Positions 25,937 to 33,665 of a stretch of DNA of 64,000 nucleotides are shown piece by piece; positions within the stretch are counted from its first letter, which is position 1; each line of letters opens with the position of its first letter. Source of the DNA: Crocinitomix sp. (GTDB taxonomy: Bacteria; Bacteroidota; Bacteroidia; Flavobacteriales_D; Crocinitomicaceae). The position numbers were made by a program, and so were the translations under genes. The DNA is taken from positions 62,001-126,000 of the forward strand of contig WTCE01000019.1 in the NCBI GenBank assembly GCA_013138735.1, given 5' to 3'. Under the pieces are notes generated by a model, which saw nothing but the letters and a program-made list of their open reading frames with translations, was not told the origin of the DNA and made no database searches.

Positions 25937-28029
25937 TACCCTAACACCAATTTTATGGTTTCACCATTTGTTATATTTTTTCCTGCAGCAACAGATTGCT
26001 TAAGCACTTTTCCACTGCCCGTCACTCTTACTTTCATTCCCATATTCTCTAAGAGGTAAACAGCATCACTTAGCGGCATACCCTTTACATTTGGGACTTT
26101 CGTTTTATCAATATCTCTTGTCGTTAACGACACTAATCCCTCTTGATTAGTTGATACTACATAACCTGAGCGCGGCACATTATTTGAATGCTTAACGCGC
26201 ATCTTATCCAATGCAATCATTGTTTCGGGAGCACTTCCTGTTTTCACTATCGGAAGCGTCTCTTCATCAATTGGGGTACCGTTATAATTGGGATGATACT
26301 GCAATGAAGAGGAATAAACTTTATTTGCTATACTCGCGAAAACAGTCCCTGAAACTTGGGCACCATATATTTGCTTTGTAGGTCCAGCGATCACGACAAT
26401 ACAAGAGTATTTTGGCTTCTCAGCAGGAAAGTACCCAACGAAAGAAGCTTGATAATGATTTGTATAGCCTAAGGCTCCATTTGCCAATTTAGCCGTACCT
26501 GTTTTACCAGCAATTGTGAAACTGTTTTTTTCCAAATTCTCACCTGTCCCTCGCTCAACCACTCCCTCCAAACAAATCTTTAAACTTTCAATGGTTTGCG
26601 GAGAACAGATTTGCTCATTGAGCACGACCTTATCAAAAGTTTCAATTACTTTTCCATCACGACGTACTTCTGTCACAAATTGCGGTTTTACCAATTCACC
26701 GTTATTCGCGACAGCATTGTAAAATGCCAAGGTCTGAATAGGCGTGATCTCAACTTCATAACCAATCGACATCCACGGAAGCGTAATTCCAGACCAACCA
26801 TCTTCTCCTACATTTTTAAGCGTTGGCTTTGGCTCACCAGCAATATCCAATCCTAATTTATCGCCCAAACCGAAAGACTTTAAGCGGTCTACAAATTTTT
26901 GCTCATTATCATAATAAGCGCGATTCGTAATTTTTGAAAACACATTGGACGAAACTTCAAAAGCTCTTTGAATTGTGATTTTACCATATCCCCAAGGATT
27001 TGAATCCACAAAACTCTCTGTATAAAAATCATATTTCCCAACCGCATTTACAGAATCAGTAATTGAAACTTTACCGTCCTCTAACAAAGCCATTAAGGTT
27101 GCCAACTTAAACGTTGATCCTGGATCAGTTTTCAATCCAACAGCATGGTTATAAGACTCATAATATTCGCCATCTCCTGCGCGCTTTAAATTTGCAATTG
27201 CTTTCACAAAACCAGTTTCAACCTCCATTAAAACAACAGAACCATACAAAGCTTCTTGGGTCTCCAACTGCTTTTTCAACTCATTCTCTGCAACGTCCTG
27301 AATATCGATATCAATTGAAGTAACAATATCTGCTCCCGGAACAGGATCTTTCAAATAATCACCAGAAACTGGTTTCCAACCATTACTGATATAATGCTTA
27401 GCAATTAAACCATATTCGCCAGATAAATACTCATCAAAAGCACCTTCTAAACCAACATCCATTGCTCCTTCTCGTTGAGAAGACCCCAAAGTTCGTTTCG
27501 CCAACAAACCATACGGCATTTGACGTTTAGACTCCTTTTCCTCAATAAAACCACCCTTAAACTGACCTTCTTTTAAAATGGGAAACTCGCGCACCTTTTG
27601 CAGAACATCATATTTAACATTGGCTTGTAGCGAAAAGTATTTATTCTTATCCGTCCTTGCCTTCAACAAGGCACCAAGCCATTCTTCATTATCATTTTTA
27701 GGAAAAACTTGCGCCAAATACCATGCTAAAGAATCCGCTTCTTTCCACAACTCATCTTTAATCACCGTCACATCCAAGTGAAGCTTATAGATTGGAATAG
27801 AGGTCACCAAATCACTCCCATCATCTGACAAAATGCGGCCACGCATTGGCTGAATTGAATCTATGCGAGTCGGCATTGGCCCCAACGTATCGTTAATAGA
27901 AATATTGGGACGTGGAGCAACATCACCGTACTGAATAGCAATAACGCGACCAATCACAACCACCATAGCGACTGCAACCAGTATGTACATAACGTACGAT
28001 TTTAGCATTATTTGCTTATTATCTTCCAC
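25936..28029 (-). CDS. ftsI: Division transpeptidase FtsI/PBP3-like with PASTA domain
   Basis: 697 residues. A single membrane helix lies at residues 11-32; the N-terminal dimerisation region follows. The penicillin-binding motifs are STFK (S305, K308), SSN at 360-362 and KTG at 509-511. The C-terminal 55 residues (KVPNVKGMPLSDAVYLLENM onward) are one PASTA domain, a peptidoglycan or muropeptide sensing module, as found in many Bacteroidota and Gram-positive homologues but not in E. coli FtsI. The enzyme crosslinks septal peptidoglycan with FtsW. Its start overlaps ftsL by 11 bases and its stop overlaps murE by one base. Confidence 0.95.
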   Translation of the reverse strand: MEDNKQIMLKSYVMYILVAVAMVVVIGRVIAIQYGDVAPRPNISINDTLGPMPTRIDSIQPMRGRILSDDGSDLVTSIPIYKLHLDVTVIKDELWKEADSLAWYLAQVFPKNDNEEWLGALLKARTDKNKYFSLQANVKYDVLQKVREFPILKEGQFKGGFIEEKESKRQMPYGLLAKRTLGSSQREGAMDVGLEGAFDEYLSGEYGLIAKHYISNGWKPVSGDYLKDPVPGADIVTSIDIDIQDVAENELKKQLETQEALYGSVVLMEVETGFVKAIANLKRAGDGEYYESYNHAVGLKTDPGSTFKLATLMALLEDGKVSITDSVNAVGKYDFYTESFVDSNPWGYGKITIQRAFEVSSNVFSKITNRAYYDNEQKFVDRLKSFGLGDKLGLDIAGEPKPTLKNVGEDGWSGITLPWMSIGYEVEITPIQTLAFYNAVANNGELVKPQFVTEVRRDGKVIETFDKVVLNEQICSPQTIESLKICLEGVVERGTGENLEKNSFTIAGKTGTAKLANGALGYTNHYQASFVGYFPAEKPKYSCIVVIAGPTKQIYGAQVSGTVFASIANKVYSSSLQYHPNYNGTPIDEETLPIVKTGSAPETMIALDKMRVKHSNNVPRSGYVVSTNQEGLVSLTTRDIDKTKVPNVKGMPLSDAVYLLENMGMKVRVTGSGKVLKQSVAAGKNITNGETIKLVLG

Positions 28030-28453
28030 TGTTAAAAACGTATTTTTTTACTCTTATTTTTTTGGGCGAAATCAAACTTTCCTCCACCCCTGTTCCAATT
28101 AATTTTTGCGCCACCGACCGTCTTCCTCTTGTCGCATTATAAGTACTCCCTAATGTGAAATACTCCGAATTCAACTCACCCAATTCCTTCTCCAATGTCA
28201 CCTCTTTTTTGGTGACTGTTTCGGCATAATACCCCCACCCAATAAGCACCACTAACAAAAAGCCTAGAAAAAAAACAAAGGGCAAGTTTGCCACGAAATT
28301 ATCGCGCGATAAAAACTCTCCATTCATTATCTGAACAAAGGTTCTGCGAGATTGCGCGGTCTCCTTTTTCACAGTCTTCTTTTTTTCCTTGACTGTTTTT
28401 AAAGTTTCGCGAGCATCTATCTCTTGCCTATCGACAAACTCGTTTTCACTCAT
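28019..28453 (-). CDS. ftsL: FtsL-like division protein
   Basis: 144 residues. A lysine-rich cytoplasmic stretch (about 15-35, VKEKKKTVKKETAQSRRTF) is followed by one membrane helix at about 55-76 and a short coiled coil (EVTLEKELGELNSEYFTLGS) in the periplasm. The size, topology and location between rsmH and ftsI identify it as the Bacteroidota FtsL-like protein, which with FtsB and FtsQ activates FtsW/FtsI. The N-terminal extension is longer than in E. coli FtsL. It overlaps rsmH by 4 bases (ATGA) and ftsI by 11. Confidence 0.85.
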   Translation of the reverse strand: MSENEFVDRQEIDARETLKTVKEKKKTVKKETAQSRRTFVQIMNGEFLSRDNFVANLPFVFFLGFLLVVLIGWGYYAETVTKKEVTLEKELGELNSEYFTLGSTYNATRGRRSVAQKLIGTGVEESLISPKKIRVKKYVFNSGR

Positions 28454-29358
28454 CCTTTAATTGCTATTCTCATTTTTGCACTTCTTGCTCTAGGATTTCT
28501 CTCAATCTCTTCAGCCGTGGGCACAATTGGTTTTCTATTTACTGCAGAGAGCGGCTTCCGTACCGCGCCATACATATCTTTATCTAATTCTCCCGCAAAA
28601 TTTCCTGAGCGAATAAAATTCTTCACCATTCGATCCTCAATGGAGTGATACGAAATGACAACTAATCGACCACCTTCTCTCAAAACAGGAACTGTTTGCT
28701 CTAAAAAATCCTCAAGCGCACCCATCTCATCATTAACTTCAATTCTTATCGCCTGAAAAACTTGCGCTAAAAATTGCGTTTGCTTATTCCCCTTCACCAA
28801 CTCCTTCATCAAGTCAACCAATTGTTTCGTTGTACGAATTGGATTCGCTCTTCTTTGTTTTAAAATTGTTTGAACTACTTTATGCACATTCTTAAGATCT
28901 GCGTAGGAGTTAAAAACCCGATACAGCTCTTTATCCACATACTTATTCACAACGTGACAAGCAGTTAGAGCTGAGCTTTGATTCATTCGCATATCCAAAT
29001 CTCCTTCTTCACGAATTGAAAAACCGCGATCACCAGCATCAAACTGATGAGAAGAAACTCCTAAATCTGCCAAGATTGAATCAACCCCCATTAAGTCATA
29101 AAACTTGACGAAGTTGATCATGAATCTAAAATTGGAATTTGCAAAAACCAATCGTTCATCATCAATCAAATTGGCTGCAGCATCATCATCCTGATCAAAG
29201 GCCAACAATGTACCCTCTTCACCCAAACGGTTTAGAATTTCACGCGAATGACCACCACCTCCATAGGTAACGTCAATTATCAAATCATCCACAGCTATTT
29301 CTAGCGCATCAATCGATTCGTTAAATAATACGGGTACGTGATAATCATTATTCGTCAT
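28450..29358 (-). CDS. rsmH: 16S rRNA (cytosine-1402-N4) methyltransferase RsmH
   Basis: 302 residues from the ATG at 29358 (MTNNDYHVPVLFNESIDAL), the typical start; an upstream ATG at 29385 would add nine residues and overlap mraZ more deeply. RsmH (formerly MraW) methylates C1402 in the decoding centre of the small ribosomal subunit using S-adenosylmethionine. Motifs: DVTYGGGGHSREIL (SAM loop), FDQDDDAAANL, DLGVSSHQFDAGDRGFSIRE, VVISYHSIEDRMVKNF. It overlaps the mraZ stop by 11 bases and ftsL by 4 bases, so the three are coupled. Confidence 0.96.
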   Translation of the reverse strand: MTNNDYHVPVLFNESIDALEIAVDDLIIDVTYGGGGHSREILNRLGEEGTLLAFDQDDDAAANLIDDERLVFANSNFRFMINFVKFYDLMGVDSILADLGVSSHQFDAGDRGFSIREEGDLDMRMNQSSALTACHVVNKYVDKELYRVFNSYADLKNVHKVVQTILKQRRANPIRTTKQLVDLMKELVKGNKQTQFLAQVFQAIRIEVNDEMGALEDFLEQTVPVLREGGRLVVISYHSIEDRMVKNFIRSGNFAGELDKDMYGAVRKPLSAVNRKPIVPTAEEIERNPRARSAKMRIAIKG

Positions 29359-29809
29359 TCGAGTCAATTTCCCCCATAACTTCATCAGCTAAATCAGAGA
29401 AATCACCCATGTTTTCGTCTAGCACTTGGAAGTACTCTGATTTATCCCACACCTCTACCCTATCGTTGTAAGCAGTTAACATTATTTCTTTTTTCAATCC
29501 AATTCGTTCCATCAATGCGGTTGGAATCAAAACTCTTCCTGAACGGTCAAGTGTTAATTGTTTTGCGCCTTGATGAAATAATCGATAGAACATCCTGTTT
29601 TTTGGTTTGAACAAGTTCAGTTTCGACAACCTTGAACTCACTTTCTCCCATTCATTCATTGGATAAAGCGAAAGGCAATTTTCAAATCCCTTATTCATCA
29701 TAAAAACCTCGTTAGCAGTTGGATCCAATTGCTTTCTTAGTCCAGAAGGGAAGAGGAACCTCCCTTTAGAATCTAATTTGCATTCGTATTCTCCTACTAG
29801 TCCTGACAT
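29348..29809 (-). CDS. mraZ: Transcriptional regulator MraZ
   Basis: 153 residues with two SpoVT/AbrB-like DNA-binding repeats: YECKLDSKGRFLFPSGLRKQ near the start and QLTLDRSGRVLIPTALMER near the middle. MraZ is the first gene of the cluster and represses it by binding short direct repeats in front of itself. Candidate boxes are present at 29844-29858 and 29963-29985. The protein probably forms a ring-like oligomer, as known for the family. The 739-base gap upstream (to the RDD gene) suggests that the operon promoter lies there. Confidence 0.95.
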   Translation of the reverse strand: MSGLVGEYECKLDSKGRFLFPSGLRKQLDPTANEVFMMNKGFENCLSLYPMNEWEKVSSRLSKLNLFKPKNRMFYRLFHQGAKQLTLDRSGRVLIPTALMERIGLKKEIMLTAYNDRVEVWDKSEYFQVLDENMGDFSDLADEVMGEIDSNDE

Positions 29810-29843
29810 TCTTTGATTAAAATGTAAAAATAATTATTAAACT

Positions 29844-29858
29844 CCCACAAATTACCAC
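29844..29858 (-). promoter_or_regulatory. Candidate MraZ boxes, proximal pair
   Basis: Reading towards mraZ, GTGGTAATTTGTGGGAG holds two GTGG words whose starts are 10 bases apart, about 35-50 bases before the mraZ ATG. MraZ in other bacteria binds tandem TGGGN-type boxes spaced by 10 bases, so this is a natural autoregulation site. Confidence 0.55.
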
Positions 29859-29962
29859 CTAAATCAGCTTTGTTGATAACTTTTGTGACTGTTATTCATT
29901 ACTATACTGTAAAAATAGTTAAAAGTTACTGATTTCATTGGATTTAATAGGAAATAGTGAAA

Positions 29963-29985
29963 GTGGTAAAAAGTGGGACATTGTG
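29963..29985 (+). promoter_or_regulatory. Candidate MraZ boxes, distal triple
   Basis: On the plus strand, GTGG (29963), GTGGG (29973) and GTG (29983) recur at exactly 10-base steps. The orientation is opposite to the proximal pair, about 105-125 bases further upstream of mraZ. A looping or two-sided arrangement is possible. The third copy is weak. Confidence 0.45.
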
Positions 29986-30360
29986 AACAACTGTTCTCGA
30001 TACGATTTCAAATTACTTCGCTTTGCAAGCAAATTTAAATCACTCGAACTGACGTTGATCACTTCACAATCGCTACACTGAACCATTCGAACAGCCTGTT
30101 TACAAGCGTATTACACAGACATCAGGATGCAATGGAAGGTTGGTTTATATTTTGTGAATTGCGATTTGTGTGTTTGATTTGTGATTTGCGTGTTTTGAGT
30201 GAGGTTTGATGTGTTTATTTTCATGAAGTGGTAACGTGTGGGATTCACGTTCTTTGGGATTGGATCAAGCGCCCTAACTAATCGTTCATGCTTGAAGTAT
30301 AAGCTTAGAACTAACACCTACTCAGAACCTCATGAACTATGCCCTGAGACTTAGTTAATA

Positions 30361-30419
30361 GAACACAGTCCCGATTTCTATCGAGAACGCTGATCAAGCA
30401 GATTTTCACTGATTTTTTA
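30361..30419 (+). repeat. Dispersed intergenic element, copy 1
   Basis: GAACACAG, then AACGCTGATCAAGCAGATTT and CACTGATTTTTT. The same order of words occurs at 63122-63217, also after a TTAGTTAAT-like lead. Elements of the form GAACACAG...GCGGATTTACGCTGATTTTT are scattered in intergenic regions of many Bacteroidota. Confidence 0.6.
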
Positions 30420-30513
30420 TTAATAATGTATCGCCCAAACTCGAAATTTCAAGACTCCTAACAGCACAGATTGCAAATCCCGCACAACTCATTTGTTTTG
30501 TGCAGACTTAGGA

Positions 30514-30543
30514 TTGCGCATACAGGAAAAAGAGCTATCTTCG
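30514..30543 (+). promoter_or_regulatory. Promoter of the RDD gene, leaderless
   Basis: TTG at 30514-30516, a spacer of exactly 19 bases, then TATCTTCG at 30536-30543 (consensus TAnnTTTG with one change). The ATG follows after 5 bases, so the transcript would start at or within a base or two of the start codon. Confidence 0.6.
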
Positions 30544-30548
30544 CGCCC

Positions 30549-30971
30549 ATGTTATATCAAGAGCCGTATCCAAATAATTTACCTTTAGCCCCAGAAGGTT
30601 CGAGAATGATTAATTTTTTTATTGACTTGATTATTTCAACCGCGCTTAGTCTTGTGATAATGAAAACGGTTATTTTGCCAATACAATCAACTGGCTACTA
30701 TTTTCTAGACATTGTTGTCCCAGTTGCGGTATTCACAGGAATAAGGCTCGCTTACTATTTTATTTTCGAAGCTTTTTTAGGAGGAACAATTGGGCAACGC
30801 TTAACTAAATCGCGAATTGTTACGCTTGACAAGGGCCACCCATCACTTTTTCAGTATATACTTCGCTCTCTTTCAAGACCGATTACTGGTGCTGGTTCTT
30901 TTATTTCGGATGACATTCAGTCATTTCATGATAAGAACTCTAAGACTTACGTGATTACGAAGGAGAATTAA
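30549..30971 (+). CDS. RDD-family membrane protein
   Basis: 140 residues from the ATG at 30549 (MLYQEPYPNNLPLAPEGSRM). The frame is open upstream to 30471, but a well-formed promoter lies in that extension with its -7 box 5 bases from this ATG. RDD proteins are small integral membrane proteins named for conserved Arg/Asp residues; here the first helix starts GSRMINFFIDLIISTALSLV, with the R..N.FID pattern, and the conserved Gly/Arg region is GGTIGQRLTKSRIVTL. Two or three membrane segments are seen. The role is unclear, with some relatives implicated in ion transport. It is convergent with the DUF4249 gene; a hairpin overlaps its stop codon. Confidence 0.8.
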   Translation: MLYQEPYPNNLPLAPEGSRMINFFIDLIISTALSLVIMKTVILPIQSTGYYFLDIVVPVAVFTGIRLAYYFIFEAFLGGTIGQRLTKSRIVTLDKGHPSLFQYILRSLSRPITGAGSFISDDIQSFHDKNSKTYVITKEN

Positions 30972-30999
30972 AGAGCACTTCGAGAGCCTCAGTGTTCTT
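30971..30999 (+). terminator. 3'-end hairpin of the RDD gene
   Basis: AAGAGCACT (30971-30979) pairs with AGTGTTCTT (30991-30999), one G-U wobble, around the 11-base loop TCGAGAGCCTC, in which GAG and CTC can pair further. It begins on the last base of the stop codon. The same loop with a different stem follows the LytTR gene at 37994. Confidence 0.6.
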
Positions 31000-31175
31000 A
31001 AATCATGTAAAGATCAACAAACTCCAAATAGCACAACTCACCAATTCAACCTTTGCGTTCCTTAACCTTGCAAAGGTTAACAAACTCAGCTCGTTGCAGC
31101 TCACTAACCTAACCTTAGTGTTCTTGAATCGCGAAAAATTCAACAAATGCAGAATGGCGCAATTCGCGAATTAAA
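30987..31175 (+). repeat. Three tandem 63-bp repeats
   Basis: Units at 30987-31049, 31050-31112 and 31113-31175 are degenerate copies that share the words CCTNNGNGTTC, TTAACCTT-like and ATCAACAAACTC-like segments. The unit is 21 codons long. A plus-strand frame from GTG 30992 to TAA 31172-31174 would encode 60 residues with period 21 (VFLNHVKINKL / AFLNLAKVNKL / VFLNREKFNKC). The gap to the DUF4249 gene ends at 31235 without other signals. Confidence 0.75.
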
Positions 31176-31235
31176 CTTTAGAGTTCGGCAATCACTCGAA
31201 ATGATGCTATAAGAAATAGTTCAGGTTTAAAATCT

Positions 31236-32033
31236 TTAGGGCAAGATAATACTGATCGTGTCGGTTGAGTAAGCTCCGAAAAAACCTAAAGCATTTCCAT
31301 TGAGATTAGAGGGCGGATTAGCAGGAGCAGCAGAAAAAGGTCCACTACTGAGGTTATTTGACAAGCCAACATAATAATTGTAATTGGCCTGATCCATAGA
31401 GATCATTTCCACTAATACAGTATCTCTTGGTTTAGCTTCAGATCCGAAAAATTGCGCTTGGTAATAAATGCCATTTATGAAATCATCATTTCCCAAATAG
31501 TAACCGCTATTCGCACGTCCATTTCGGAATATTTTTAATAAATAATAGTTGTCCTCTGCGCCATTATCCACCGAGTGGAAGGATATTAAATTCAATGTAT
31601 CTCCTTCAGGAACGCCAAAAGTTCCGGTCAAACTTAAATAAGTTAAGGAATCAACTTTAGGCTTTGAAGGCGCAAAGCAAGTCGCTGTAACAACACGATC
31701 CATGGCATTTATTTCAATGTCATATTTTGTTGATGGCACCACAGCAAACTCAGGCAATTTATACAAACCATTTCCTTGATGCGGAAAATCATAAACTGTT
31801 CCATCTTCAGCAATAACCGTGACTGTTGCGTCTTCAATTTTTTCAAAATTTTGATCTTGATAAACGGAACCTGTTTTAGACAGAATAATGTAATTTACCC
31901 CAACCCGATCTTTCATTACCGCCTCAACTACTAATGTTTGCTCGGCTTCATTCAATGGCAAATCAATCACTTTTTCACAGCTTGAAAAGCCTAAAACGAA
32001 AATCAGTAAGCAGAAGAAAAACAACGTTTTCAT
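31236..32033 (-). CDS. DUF4249 lipoprotein, third of three
   Basis: 265 residues. Signal peptide ends FVLGFSSC (lipidated cysteine at residue 19). The mature part starts EKVIDLPLNEAEQTLVVEAV, the standard opening of DUF4249 proteins, and ends with the NGNALGFFGAYSTDTISIIL motif typical of the family. DUF4249 lipoproteins are paired with TonB-dependent receptors in Bacteroidota and are thought to lie on the outer membrane surface, with an unknown ligand. It is the most distal gene of a receptor operon. It differs from its two paralogues throughout, so the copies are not recent. Confidence 0.88.
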   Translation of the reverse strand: MKTLFFFCLLIFVLGFSSCEKVIDLPLNEAEQTLVVEAVMKDRVGVNYIILSKTGSVYQDQNFEKIEDATVTVIAEDGTVYDFPHQGNGLYKLPEFAVVPSTKYDIEINAMDRVVTATCFAPSKPKVDSLTYLSLTGTFGVPEGDTLNLISFHSVDNGAEDNYYLLKIFRNGRANSGYYLGNDDFINGIYYQAQFFGSEAKPRDTVLVEMISMDQANYNYYVGLSNNLSSGPFSAAPANPPSNLNGNALGFFGAYSTDTISIILP

Positions 32034-32053
32034 ACTACAAAGTAACGAAAAAT

Positions 32054-32854
32054 TTATGGAATTATTATTGACATTGTATCCATCATAAAGGCTCCAAAAT
32101 ATCCAATCCCGTTCTCAATATTAGATGGAAGACCCGACGGCGCCGCACTAAACGGACTTTGGTTTAAGTTACTATTGAGCGCCGAGAAATAATCATAATT
32201 CTGTTTGTTCATTGACCATAACTCCGCGTAAACCAAATCTTCTGAATCGAATGAAATACCAAAGAAAGGCGAAGTGTACACTTCTCCATTTCCTAAATCA
32301 TCTGTTTCAATAAAAATAATATTCTCTTTAACGCCATTCACCCATAAGACAAAACGATAAAAGTTTTTCTCATCAGGATTATCAGAAACGGTATAAATAA
32401 GGACATTTGAAGTATCTCCAACCTCCTGACCAGGTCCACCAACACTCCGGAAAACGAAAAACGAATCAATTTGTGGCTTCGTCAAAGACCGTGACTCCGC
32501 ACTAAGCAACTCACCCTCATAAGTAACACTCAAACTATAGCTTGTATTTGGCAGAACGCTAAACGTTGGATGAATATAACGCCCATCAACCGTTGGGTCC
32601 TCCTCAAAAACAAAAGATTCGCCCTCATTATCTGAAACGGACACCACCGCACCCAACAACCTTTCTATCCCGCTAGGTGTGCCAGAAGAACTTATCGTCT
32701 TGGAAAGAAGCACGTAACTTTGCCCAACTAAGCTTTTCCCCACTGCCTCAACAACTATTTGAGGTTCGGTATCATTCAAAGGAATTTGCACCACCTTTTC
32801 ACAACTTGAAAGGCCGAACAAAACCACTAAAACTACTACATGAAAGCTCTTCAT
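32054..32854 (-). CDS. DUF4249 lipoprotein, second of three
   Basis: 266 residues with signal peptide ending LFGLSSC (lipidated cysteine at about 18). It opens EKVVQIPLNDTEPQIVVEAV and closes ENGIGYFGAFMMDTMSIIIP, the same frame as its neighbours. It lies 20 bases upstream of the third copy and 10 bases downstream of the first, in an operon led by the TonB-dependent receptor. The three copies have very similar lengths (265-266 residues) but only part of the sequence in common, suggesting old duplication and divergence, perhaps of ligand specificity. Confidence 0.88.
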   Translation of the reverse strand: MKSFHVVVLVVLFGLSSCEKVVQIPLNDTEPQIVVEAVGKSLVGQSYVLLSKTISSSGTPSGIERLLGAVVSVSDNEGESFVFEEDPTVDGRYIHPTFSVLPNTSYSLSVTYEGELLSAESRSLTKPQIDSFFVFRSVGGPGQEVGDTSNVLIYTVSDNPDEKNFYRFVLWVNGVKENIIFIETDDLGNGEVYTSPFFGISFDSEDLVYAELWSMNKQNYDYFSALNSNLNQSPFSAAPSGLPSNIENGIGYFGAFMMDTMSIIIP

Positions 32855-32864
32855 AAAATATAAT

Positions 32865-33662
32865 TTACGGCATAATTATCGACATGGTATCGACCATATA
32901 GACTCCAAAATAGCCAATTGCATTATCAATATTTGTAACTGGATTGGCCGGAACCGCACCAAATGGACCAGCTGTTAAGTTACTACTCAGTGTTGAAAGA
33001 TACTTGTAAGTATCCTGATCCATTGACAAAAGCTCAATATGAACCGTATCTTTCCCTTTAATTTCAGTACCAAAGATTGGAGCTGAAGTTGGTTGACCGC
33101 TTCCTAAGACGTCATCCCCGATATAATAATTACTACCTGCCTCTCCGTTTACCCATGCTTTTATACGATAGAAATTTGTTTCATCACCGTTATCCACAAA
33201 ATTATAGAACAATAAAAAGGTGGTATCCTCGGAACCAAAACCAGGGGGAATAAGAATGTAATTCAAAGAATCTAAGACGGGAAGAGAATTTGTTATACTA
33301 GACGACGACAAGGTTTTTTCTGACGTAACAACACTCAAACTATAAGCGCTATTAGGCAAAGCCTCAAATGTTGGAGCAATGTATTTACCTGGATTTAAAG
33401 GATCATGTGTAAAGATAACCTCAACACCATCCTGATCAGTAACTGTGACTACTGCATCCGTTATTTTTTCAAATCCACCATCATCATAAACACTTCCAGA
33501 TTTTGAGAGCAGGACGAAACTTTCGCCTATAAAATTTCTACCCACTGCCTCGACAACAATCTCTCGATCTGCCTCATTTAATGGAACATCAATCACTTTT
33601 TCGCATGAAAAAGAAAGAGCCAAACTTGCAAGAGCTGCGAATTGTAATGCTAATATTTTCAT
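32865..33662 (-). CDS. DUF4249 lipoprotein, first of three
   Basis: 265 residues. The signal peptide ends ASLALSFSC (cysteine at about residue 20). The mature N-terminus is EKVIDVPLNEADREIVVEAV and the end is DNAIGYFGVYMVDTMSIIMP. It starts 3 bases after the TonB receptor stop codon, so it is translationally close to the receptor and almost certainly works with it. The ligand is unknown. Confidence 0.88.
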   Translation of the reverse strand: MKILALQFAALASLALSFSCEKVIDVPLNEADREIVVEAVGRNFIGESFVLLSKSGSVYDDGGFEKITDAVVTVTDQDGVEVIFTHDPLNPGKYIAPTFEALPNSAYSLSVVTSEKTLSSSSITNSLPVLDSLNYILIPPGFGSEDTTFLLFYNFVDNGDETNFYRIKAWVNGEAGSNYYIGDDVLGSGQPTSAPIFGTEIKGKDTVHIELLSMDQDTYKYLSTLSSNLTAGPFGAVPANPVTNIDNAIGYFGVYMVDTMSIIMP

Positions 33663-33665
33663 GTC

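Larger units (their letters stand above)
29810..30513. other. Long intergenic region upstream of mraZ: no gene seen
   Basis: Apart from the MraZ boxes and the repeat at 30361-30419, it holds a tract of TTTGTGATTTGCGTGTTTGA words (about 30150-30205). The minus-strand frame 30111-30317 runs through this simple sequence and is not protein-like, so I do not call it. Confidence 0.6.

Noticed and set aside
30111-30317. Minus-strand frame of 68 codons upstream of mraZ
   Set aside because: It reads through simple TTTGTGATTTG-type repeats, has no family resemblance and no promoter; composition explains the open frame.
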